From Serpula lacrymans var. lacrymans S7.9 (lineage: Eukaryota; Basidiomycota; Agaricomycetes; Boletales; Serpulaceae): a stretch of 64,000 bases of DNA. The first letter of the stretch is position 1. Each line of letters opens with the position of its first letter. The stretch lies in the NCBI RefSeq assembly GCF_000218685.1, contig NW_006763297.1, positions 1,206,249-1,270,248 of the forward strand, read 5' to 3'. The notes beneath the pieces were generated by a model. It was not told the DNA's origin. It did no database searches and saw only the letters and a list, made by a program, of their open reading frames with translations. Of this stretch, positions 55,608 through 64,000 are shown piece by piece. The translations under genes and the position numbers were made by a program.

Positions 55608-56270
55608 ATGAACCACTGCCACGACATAAATGCGGAGGCCATGCAACACGCGACCGGGCCACAGAAAGTGTTAGACGAGCATCTCGTCCAAGAAAATATG
55701 CTCTTACACCCTTCCCTCAACATTTGCTTCGCCATTGGTACCTACGAGCATGTCGTCGGTTACCTCGCATTATGCCAGGATACGTCCGAAAAGCTCTACA
55801 ATCCTTCTTATGCACCAATGTACCATGTTCTTCCTGTCCGTCACCCCCTGGGACCAGCTCCACCGATCGTGATAACGTCCTGTGACATTGAAGATGGTCC
55901 GGACAGCAGTGCTGTGGATATCGACTCCGACTTCTTGAGCGATGTCTCCGATATGACAGATCTATCTCTAAGCGATCTCGGCGAAGAAGATGCCAAAGAC
56001 ATGGAAGCTCTCTTTGACGATATGCAAACATCCTGGCATCCCCAAGATGCTGATATAGATGAAAGCTTGCCCTTCTTGCTGCAAAGGGCTTACCAAGTTT
56101 TCGACTATTATTCGAGTACCTCGACCTGCGAGATAGAGGATGCAAACCAGGACTCATACGATGCCACAATTTACCTTTTCTCGACCGATGGTTTTCTCTC
56201 GCAGTGTACGACGGATGGAACTGGCTTGGAGCTGCTTTCATCTGGTACCATCGGGGCTTATGAGATCTAG
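55608..56270 (+). CDS. Gene X: unrecognised 220-aa protein
   Basis: Single exon, start MNHCHDINAEAMQ. I recognise no domain. The N-terminal 80 residues contain the hydrophobic-aromatic run LNICFAIGTYEHVVGYLALCQ. The middle is acidic (DGPDSSAVDIDSDFLSDVSD, then EEDAKDMEALFDDM). The C-terminal part is aromatic and Thr/Ser-rich (YQVFDYYSSTSTCEIED). No signal peptide. A truncated copy of its first about 65 codons, together with its upstream DNA, lies inverted at 14350-15080, so this DNA is part of the AAD duplication units. The upstream 500 bp is similar between the copies, so the promoter was duplicated too. The reading frame being open while the other copy decayed suggests that this one may be the working gene. 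Confidence 0.6.
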   Translation: MNHCHDINAEAMQHATGPQKVLDEHLVQENMLLHPSLNICFAIGTYEHVVGYLALCQDTSEKLYNPSYAPMYHVLPVRHPLGPAPPIVITSCDIEDGPDSSAVDIDSDFLSDVSDMTDLSLSDLGEEDAKDMEALFDDMQTSWHPQDADIDESLPFLLQRAYQVFDYYSSTSTCEIEDANQDSYDATIYLFSTDGFLSQCTTDGTGLELLSSGTIGAYEI

Positions 56271-56691
56271 CTCGCAATACCTTACCTTTTACATTTATAT
56301 CGTATCCTTATCATGCACATTTCTACATAATGGAACTTCTTATTGCCCTTTTGTACACCTTGACATCATACCACCCCTAATATCCAGTGTACTAATTGAA
56401 GTCCATAACGCTGCAACTGATTCCCACTAAAATCGAGGCCATACTAATCATATGGAAATTAGGTATTGAATCGCTACTCTATCGGTATAATTGAAACAGT
56501 TTGAACAACAACGCAGCTCTTATACATACTCTCACAACACAAATAACAGAATGTTATAAAAACAATGGTATCTAAAACCTAAAAGAATGACGATTGTGGC
56601 AGTCCAAAGACAGTTCAGCGCTATACAATGTTCAGTGTCCAGTGCCGGCAGGATGATGAGATGCCGATGCGAAAGATGAGAACGGCTTGGG
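56271..56691. other. 3' regions of gene X and the Ser-rich protein
   Basis: Two convergent genes meet here. No additional gene seen. Confidence 0.5.
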
Positions 56692-59574
56692 TTATCGAGG
56701 AACAAATATGGCGACCAGAACGATGAATGGGATGTAGGTGAACACAGATATGATCGACATAACACGACAACGAAAACGCCACGTCTTGGCATCTACACAG
56801 GATAATCAGCAAACTCGTGTAGCGGGTGACAGTGTTTCACGCACCGTGCTCAACTTGGGGATCATCGATCGTTACTGCCTTCTCTATTTCCGGTTCGCCA
56901 ACTGTTCTTGTTTTTGGGACTCGAAAAAAAAGCGCAGCAATCCACCACGCTGGGAATAGTATAAAACCGATGAAAAATGCCCATGCATGGAGAGGTGAGC
57001 CAGGTTCATCTTCAGTCTTAAATCTCAGTGACCACTCAGTATCGTGAAGTTTTTTCGGTGGTCTGCGTGGATCGCGCATATGGAACTTGGAAGACGTGGT
57101 AATAGATGGAACGTGTGGCGACACGAGGGCACTAATTGGTATCGAGATTTGGGACATGCTACGACGACGGTCGGATGGTTGCCTTGCAAGAGATTGTGGG
57201 TTGTTTGAACGAGTGGACGCAGCATGCGAAGGTGCGCGGGGTGCTGGAAGTGCGCGAGAGCTGGTGTGGCTCGACCAAGAACCAAATTGGTTGGTTTGGG
57301 CCGATGTAGGTCTGGACTGAGAAGGAGGTGGGGGAGAGGAGAGTCGGGCTCGTTTGCGATGATAAGAAGAAGGGGCGTGCGATGATGATCCGCTCGCAGA
57401 TATCCGCTGAGCTGGAGGGAATCAAGCACGAGTTAGAAACGTGTACAATGACATAACGTAAAAGGACCAACTTCTGCCTTCGGCGGGAATGACAAACGTT
57501 GCCCGCTGACCTTCCTTCTTCTGATCAGGTGGTGTAATATCCACCTCTTCTGCTTTTCGTTTCCCTTTTCCCTTATCGCTCATGGTCCTTAAAGGAGTTA
57601 CAACGGTCGATGGTGGCTGTGAGGTTGACGATTTAGTAACAGAAGAGTGCCGGGAAGGAGTCTCAGAAATGGGCGACGCGAGCGATGCAGACTGTCGAGA
57701 CTTTTGTATCAATGGTGAACCGAGCTTTTTAACTATGGAAGCTGCGGAGGTATCTTGTATCAATGCTGCTTGCCTTGCGGCCTGCGCATTTTCGACTTTT
57801 CCTGCTAACGCGGAGCTTTCCACACTAACAGCTGCTGCTTCATGTAACCTATCTTCAGTCATTTTGTCCCAGCTTGCACTACCGAAAAGAGCGTGGTGTG
57901 GACCCGATATAGGACCAATTAATTCAAGGTCTTCTCCACCTAAAGTACCACAGTGTAAGAAAGGTAAAATAAACCACGCGTCAAACATAAGAAGGACATA
58001 CCTTGCAAAGAGAACACCCCTTCTGGACGAGAGGTGCGATGGTAAGAAAGTCGAGCAGGAGAAAATGATTCTGGTTCTGATACGAGTGCCTCAGGGTCGG
58101 TAGGCACGCTGGGACCACGTGGTGCTAGCTCCTTGTTTTTCCCGGAGGATGCCGGCCGAATGATGTTGCCGGATACACCGGATGCAGTCGCGGTATCACC
58201 TTGAGCGAGAGATAGTCTCAAAATCTCTCTGGAAACATCTGCCGGCCAGCTGTGATCACTTCCAGAGTTGACACCAATCGTAGCGTGATGAGCACACCAG
58301 TCAGCACTGGAACGCCTTTTAAGTTTGAATCGACCAGATATAGTCCTGGCACGAGAATGCTTTCGCGTGAGCTCGGGTCGGTCCTCGAGAGGAGAATCAA
58401 ATATTTCATGGGCACCTGGAAGACTTGTATGATGACGAATTGAGCGCTCAAACGTCTTGGATAACGGGGGAATAGCATTTTCATCTCCTGATAACTTCTT
58501 AAAACGAGCAGGAAGCGTTTTCGAGTGGCCAGCCTGACGAAGTGGTATACAAGACTGAGATGCTTTAGGGACATCACCGGCGAAAACTCTTGGCTGGAAA
58601 GATAATACATTGGTCAATTCCGGATGATTGAGGGGAGGCAGTGGTGGTGGAGGGGAAGGGTGCGCGAATATAAATCCGGAACGAGTATCAGGAGGAGTCG
58701 GATAACCGAAAGTGCGGGGAGAATCAAAGTTATACTCCTGAGAAGCAGGGGTGGACATCTGCACAATGTAGGATCTGGAAGACTGCACTGTAGGAGCTGT
58801 ATTCGAGCGAGGCCTGCTCGGTGTTCGTGGGAGTCGTTTCGATGAAGTCGTTGGTGATGAACGTTTACTATCGGCAGCATTCTCCATTGATGCACCGAAT
58901 GAATCTCTGCTTTGGTTTCTTGACGGTAACTGAGACTCATGGGGGGCAGTGGATGGACGGGACGGATTGGCTGAACGATTAGCCGTCATGGTAGAGCGAA
59001 TGCTCTCCGCGGTACTGGGAGCTTTGCTCCTCTTGTTGCTATACGTGCGTCGTAGAGATGGAGAATATGAATTCCGTATCCGAGACTGTCGTGGAGAGCT
59101 CTGTTCAGAAAATTCGCCAATCTTGGGTGTCTGTCGATCTTTATGTCTACCAAAAGTAGACCATTCACCACCGGACGAGAATTGCGAGATACGTTCGGCA
59201 AATTTCATCTTGGTTGGAGCCGATTGTACCGCCGAACTCGATGTCTGTGGTTGCGCCCCCTGTTCGTCCGCTTCAAGGGTACTATCAAGAGGTGGCTGAG
59301 GGCGATTAAAATGAAATCCCCTGTTGCTCCCATCTACAGAGTGCCGCCGATTGGGAGTTAAACCGCGGATAACGGGTTCCCCTTCTGATTCCAAGTACGA
59401 ATCTGGATCCTCTAATATCTTACGGTTGACGGTGAATGCTGAGGGTAGTTGGGTTGGAAGGCGAGTCTCTTGGGTTCCAATGGGAGTAACCGGAACTGCA
59501 GCGGAACTAGAAAGCGAAGATACTGTGGACTGACTAGTAGCGCGAGTCCGAAGACGTGACAAGAATGAAGGCAT
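56692..59574 (-). CDS. Ser-rich 902-aa protein with C-terminal membrane segments
   Basis: Four exons: 59574-58002, 57939-57472, 57411-56845, 56792-56692; 902 aa with all splice phases consistent. The first 700 residues are a low-complexity, Ser/Pro/Arg-rich, probably disordered region with many SP and RXXS motifs (possible phosphorylation sites). A basic KGKGKRKAEEVD stretch follows near residue 650. The C-terminal part is ordered: HDTEWSLRFKTEDEPG, then a hydrophobic span AWAFFIGFILFPAWWIAALFF, then KTWRFRCRVMSIISVFTYIPF with a last hydrophobic span ending VAIFVPR-stop. This C-terminal module resembles hypothetical proteins conserved in basidiomycetes; function unknown. A tail-anchored or two-pass membrane protein with a cytosolic tail is likely. 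The start ATG begins MPSFLSRLRTRATS. Confidence 0.8.
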
Positions 59575-59592
59575 GAGTGAACACTTTAAAGG

Positions 59593-59976
59593 TCAAGAAT
59601 CGCTATAAAACGCTGTAGTCAACCGCCAGAGCATCTCAGTTGGTTGATAACACTCACAATCAACTCCTGTAGGCCACGGAACGTCAATATGACATGCCGA
59701 AGATAGGGGTGGGTACAGTATGGTATTAGATGCTAAACTGTGTGGGATAAACGAAAAGTCGTTGGATGCCTCGTGAATCTCGTCAGAGCCTTGCACAGAG
59801 AGCACACCGCCGATGTTTTCCCAGTTGTCAAAGGTTAAATACTTGGTGATAACTCGGCTAGCGTGCAGCGAAAATAAGACCCTTTGATGGGCTTCACCAG
59901 ATGGCAGAGACAGAAAGTGTGTTCCGCTGTGCTTCTTTGCGTTCGAAGCTGATATCGCGGAAATATAACAGATCAC
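59593..59976 (-). other. 127-codon open frame, uncertain
   Basis: Minus-strand frame between the Ser-rich gene and the epsin-like gene, starting MICYISAISASNAKK. No known domain, no signal peptide of good quality. Parts may belong to the shared divergent promoter. I do not promote it to a gene. Confidence 0.2.
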
Positions 59977-60134
59977 GTGGATGTTATATCTTTTATTAAC
60001 CTTTATTATGTAACATTATTCGCACGACACTGCCGCCTTCCACGCAGTCACCGAGACACTTCCTTGGTTCAGACCAAGTTCAGACTTCAACTTTTCAAGG
60101 CTTCAGCTGAAGAACAAGGTTGTCATTGCCCAAC

Positions 60135-62176
60135 ATGGATCGTTTTGACTCCCTCACCAGTACCTTGTCCAACCTGACAATGTATGATATTAAAAGCATG
60201 TATAACCAGGTATGTTGCGTCACGTCTGGCGGCAAAAAACACTGACCCTCATTTGACTGCAGGCGAAAAATGTAGTACTCAACGTCAGTGAAATGGAGGC
60301 AAAGGTTAGGGAGGCAACGAATGACGAACCGTGGTAGGTGTCAAAGATACTCTATTGTCAGCTATCAGGTCAAATCAGTATGCAGGGGTGCCAGTTCGAC
60401 CTTAATGCAGGACATCGCGCAAGGGTATGTTCCTCAGGCAAGCTAGTGTTCACCGCTGACCTGGACGAAAAAACCTATAGGACCTTCAATTTGTAAGTAC
60501 CCTGAATTCAGCTGGCATAACATGACCAATCTTGACACTTGCCTGAAGCCAAAACTTTAATGAAATAATGCCTTGCATATATGCACGATTTATGGAAAAG
60601 GAAGCCCGACAATGGAGGCAGATCTACAAAGTAAGTACCGTGTCGAACGATAACAATGAATTTTAGACTGAAACATATGGGAACAGGCCCTTCAACTGCT
60701 TGAGTATCTAGTCAAGCATGGTAGTGAACGAGTAGTCGACGATGCACGGTCTCATGTCTCCACCCTGAAGATGCTCAGAAACTTTCATTATATCGACGAT
60801 AAGGGCAAAGATGAGGGCATCAATGGTCCGTGAAGTTTTCCATAGATTTACCTTTTTTATCAATCTATGTCGCAGTACGGAATCGCGCTCGGGAGCTTGT
60901 CGAGCTTTTATCGGACGTCGAAAGCATTCGTACAGAACGTCGCAAAGCCAAAGCTAATCGGCATAAGTACACAGGGACAGGCAATGATGCGATGAGCTTT
61001 TCCTCCGGTGGCAGTCGTTATGGTGGCTTTGGAAATGACACTTTAGGTGGCGGGGGCGGTGGTTCTTACGGGGACCGAATGAGTGGAGGCGGTTTTGACC
61101 GAGGTGAGTCTGTGAATGGACGATTTTCTGCCCAGTTTATCATATCTGGTGCCTCATAGAATATGGTGGATCATATTCCGGAGGCGGAGGCTCAGGGTTC
61201 AGAGATAGCGTAGGAAGGCGGGACTTTGAAGAATATAGTGCAGGAGATGACGAGACAACGACTCGCAGGTCTAACTCTCTATCGCAAGCTCCACGATCCA
61301 GTACTTCTAGAAACACTCCTCTCAGGACTTCAAGTACACCTACTGCCCCACCTCCGAAGGCCAAAGAGCCCGAAGTAGATCTACTGGGTGGATTTGACGA
61401 TGAACCTTTGTCCACTGGCGTGTCCAATCTTGCTACTAACAAGGCTTTACCGTCTTTACAGAGTGCAGCTACGACAGAAGGTGATGATGCCTTTATTAGT
61501 GTTGCCTCTCCTGGTATTAACTTTTCAACTAGTTGATGACGATTTCGACGATTTCCAAGCGGCACCAATGTCTCCTGCTGCTCCCGCTCCCGCCCCTGCC
61601 CCCGCTGCAAAGGCGACCCTTAGGGAAATGCTCAGCCCAAGCCCTCCTATATATACCCGCACTGTCGTATCTCCAACGGCTCCGATATTCAGCTCACAGC
61701 AGCCATTGCAGGCTGCCAAGCCCGCCTCACCTCCTGCCTATGGCAATCAGTCGTTTGGCATTATGTCTCCCACTGCTAATCGCCAGTCTTTCTCGTCGCC
61801 TATGGCACCTACCCAGAACAAACCATTCAATGCGTCTCAGCCATTATCGCCCACTGGTTCCGTTCAATCCCGTTTTTCCGCAGCTCCTGCTCCTGCTCCT
61901 GCCAAAGCCAACTCAAACTTCGACGACTTATGGACCATGTCCCTGGGATCTCCGACTGCGAGTACGAATAACAAATCAGGTGCTGGAAGGTCGATGAAAG
62001 ACTTGGAGAAAGAAAAGGTACAGGCTGGTATCTGGGGATCCGCACAGAGATCGTCGCATTCTGCCACGGGATCTATATATGGGAATTTCGGAGGAGTGAC
62101 AGGAGGAGCTGCTAGTGGTAACAATTCTGGTACTTCTAAGGCTTCTGGTGGTGGATTAGACGACCTTCTGCTTTGA
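60135..62176 (+). CDS. ENTH-domain adaptor, epsin/Ent3-like
   Basis: Clathrin adaptor that binds phosphoinositides through an N-terminal ENTH domain, acting at endosome or Golgi membranes. Nine exons: 60135-60209, 60263-60333, 60386-60424, 60481-60492, 60549-60630, 60687-60825, 60876-61103, 61160-61480, 61533-62176; 536 aa. ENTH signatures are KVREATNDEPWGASS, DIAQGTF, the segment FMEKEARQWRQIYKALQLLEYL and HGSERVVDDARSH, then DDKGKDEGINVRNRARELVELL. After it come Gly-rich and Ser/Thr-rich linkers, acidic motifs LLGGFDDE and DDDFDDFQ of the clathrin/AP-binding type, and a long Ala/Pro/Ser-rich region ending DDLLL. This architecture fits Ent3/EpsinR better than Ent1/2, as I see no UIM. Exon 4 is a 12-nt microexon. 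Short distance to the divergent Ser-rich gene. Confidence 0.9.
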
Positions 62177-62763
62177 GATTGTAGACAGTGTAACCTCGTT
62201 CAAATATCTCGGAATAGTTTACATAGATAGGAGGTAGTATGACATTTACAATTTTACATAGTTTGCCTGTTCCCGGTCCGCTGCGTTTGAGACTGGTGTA
62301 TAATTCAAGCCAAAGCTTTTGTCAGGTGAGCACCTTTGTGTCAATGTGGTCTTGTGTGTGTAAGAGATTTGATGGGGGCACTGACCTGAAGCACATGAAT
62401 TGCGTGAGACATATGGGCGCTAGAATGGGTGCCTTTGTGTACCTTTTCATTTTAGAGGTCCATGTCTACACTTTTCACTCGATTGACAGGAACAAGCAGT
62501 CCCGTCCACGGCATTGCCTGGTTCATATGTTCCACTCATGCGTCTTGCAATCTTATCTGAGCCTCGATGTCTGACTTCTGTATGGCGAATCTGTACGGGT
62601 CAAGTTGAGCGTCCGATAGGTTGCCTGGGTATCACGCGGTCAATAATTTCGTTCTGATGGCCAGCCTTCGTTTGCATGGTTGCGTCGTGACTTCATATAT
62701 ATTGGCCAAGGCAAGACATGTTAACTTTTTTTCTCTAACCAGAATTGCTGCTCGAGTTCCACG
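62177..62763. other. Intergenic
   Basis: 3' UTR of the epsin-like gene and promoter of the hexosaminidase. CTATATA-like boxes occur near 62695-62705 (CATATATATTGG) about 60 nt before the ATG. Confidence 0.5.
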
Positions 62764-64000
62764 ATGGCACCCAAGCTCGTCGTTGTGCTCACTGCCATCT
62801 TGGCGGCCTCTGCCCCCGTTTATGCGTTATGGCCTCTGCCCCAGAATTTAACCACTGGTTCTGACGCCCTCGTCGTTGCCTCGGACTTCTACATAGACCT
62901 GTCCTTCAACAATGCACCCTCCGACCTCAAGAGTGCCGTTTCTCGTACTTCGTCGTTCTTGGCGCACGATAACCTCGGTCGTCTTATCGTTGGACGTGGT
63001 TCGTCTGATGCAGCGGCCATTAAGTCTGCCAAAGAACTGTGCAAACTGACCGTTACCTTGGATTCGGGAGCTCCTAAAACTCTTCGAAGCGTATCTGAAG
63101 AGGCCATGGATGACATCGAGGAGCGCGACGAGGCGTACTCCTTGAGCGTTCCTTCCGATGGCTCTGCAGCCATCCTCAAAGCCAATTCCTCTCTTGGCTT
63201 GTTCAGAGGTCTTACCACATTCTCTCAACTTTGGTACGAGTATGATGGCACCACCTACAACCCAGAGGCTCCCATCGAAATCACTGACTGGCCTCTTTAC
63301 GTGCGTCACATTTTAAAACACGTCGAGGTGGTGGTTTCAACTGACATTGTTCTACTAAATTCTGCAGCCGTATCGTGGATTTATGTTGGACACCGCTCGC
63401 AACTAGTTAGTACTCTTGATTCTAAGAAAGTAGTGAGATTATGAACCTTTGGACTGTAGCTTCCCTGTTTCTGATATCAAGCGTCAAATCGATGCTATGA
63501 GTTGGGTCAAGGTTCGTTTAACTTATTTACTGAGAGTACCTCCTTTCAACCAATTATAACAGATCAACACCTTCCACTGGCATGTAGTCGACAGCCAAAG
63601 CTTCCCTCTGGAAATCCCTGGTTTCGAACAGATCGCAAGCAAGGGAGCATACTCGTCAACGAATGTATACACCAAGTCGGACGTTGAAGATATCATTAAC
63701 TATGCCGCTGAGGTAGATTTCCCCTCACGTTTTTTCAAGTTCATATTCTAATTCTCTGTATACTAGCGTGGTATAGATGTCATTGCTGTAAGTTTGTTAT
63801 CATACTCAGATGGGCTTCTTTCACTCAAGGCTTTTTTCCTGTAGGAAATTGACACGCCAGGTCACACTGCGATCATCGCCGATGCTTACCCTGAGCATGT
63901 CGCGTGTCCTCAATCCACCCCATGGGCCACCTTTGCCAATGGTACTGAAATTCCTCTCAGTTTCTTTTAGCGCTCGCTCTTATTGCCCTTATTAAGAACC
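62764..64000 (+). CDS. Beta-N-acetylhexosaminidase, GH20 (3' end outside window)
   Basis: Secreted enzyme that removes terminal N-acetylglucosamine from chitin oligomers and glycans. Exons: 62764-63300, 63368-63405, 63460-63511, 63563-63712, 63767-63787, 63845-63941, continuing past the window end. Signal peptide MAPKLVVVLTAILAASAPVYA, then WPLPQNLTTGS typical of fungal GH20. The N-terminal domain ends LTTFSQLWY; the TIM-barrel start is PYRGFMLDTARNYFPV, followed by NTFHWHVVDSQSFPLE and EIDTPGHT. The catalytic Asp-Glu pair would lie further on and is not visible here. Exon 5 is only 21 nt. The fragment at 63941 stops at a GTACTG donor. Confidence 0.93.

Noticed and set aside
63170..63190. Match ATCCTCAAAGCCAAT shared by the GH20 gene and nas2
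   Set aside because: About 16 nt only, in different protein contexts, with no extension; a chance match, unlike the longer nas2 match at 14245-14350.
1..64000. CRISPR arrays, bacterial operons, riboswitches
   Set aside because: Not expected in this organism type and no array-like repeat-spacer pattern was seen.

Overview
The window looks like nuclear DNA of a basidiomycete, most likely an agaricomycete (mushroom-forming or wood/litter-decay fungus). Genes are dense, with many 45-70 nt GT-AG introns. The gene families also fit: an expanded aryl-alcohol-dehydrogenase-type aldo-keto reductase family, a GH16 beta-glucanase with the ExDxxE motif, a chromodomain Ty3/gypsy element, a Ty1/copia element and a hAT transposon. 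Base 3089-3188 is a 100-N assembly gap.

Layout. 1-2507: no firm gene except a possible 64-aa Ser-rich protein (minus). 2508-4229 (minus): zeta-crystallin-type quinone oxidoreductase, interrupted by the gap. 6839-9524 (plus): mitofusin Fzo1. 11087-18202: two tandem plus-strand aldo-keto reductase genes (AAD-A, AAD-B) separated by a block of gene relics. 19635-21046 (minus): short-chain dehydrogenase with a long Pro/Ser insert. 21298-23089 (minus): secreted/anchored GH16. 24613-25418 (plus): proteasome assembly chaperone Nas2. 25573-27835 (minus): AidB-like acyl-CoA dehydrogenase. 28296-29814 (minus): AAD-C, nearly a mirror copy of AAD-B. 31500-48512: transposon-rich island. 49730-51252 (minus): AAD-D. 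52652-54933: hAT element. 55608-56270 (plus): unrecognised 220-aa gene, called gene X here. 56692-59574 (minus): 902-aa Ser-rich protein with a C-terminal membrane anchor. 60135-62176 (plus): ENTH/epsin-like adaptor. 62764-end (plus): GH20 beta-N-acetylhexosaminidase, cut by the window edge.

The transposon island is a clean three-layer nest. A 1.8-kb TGT...ACA repeat (called E2 here, CCAT target duplication) is split by a Ty3/gypsy element (GCAAT duplication, 353-bp LTRs differing at three positions by eye). That element is itself split by a second E2 copy (GCGA duplication). A degenerate copia element follows.

The AAD genes sit in a segmental-duplication family. Each of the four paralogues has seven exons and a conserved GC-AG intron. 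The units upstream of AAD-B and AAD-D also carry 5' fragments of the acyl-CoA dehydrogenase. The B unit carries a truncated gene X fused to a 5' piece of nas2. The hAT element in the D unit has its empty site in the B unit. The intact genes of origin for all these fragments lie in this same window, so the locus records repeated local duplication and recombination. I found no CRISPR, tRNA or rRNA genes. I did not find a clearly new biochemical system; the best leads are the gene X family, the E2 element and the probable gag-pol frameshift signal. All exon models were made by eye from splice signals and family knowledge and have not been checked by alignment software or RNA data.
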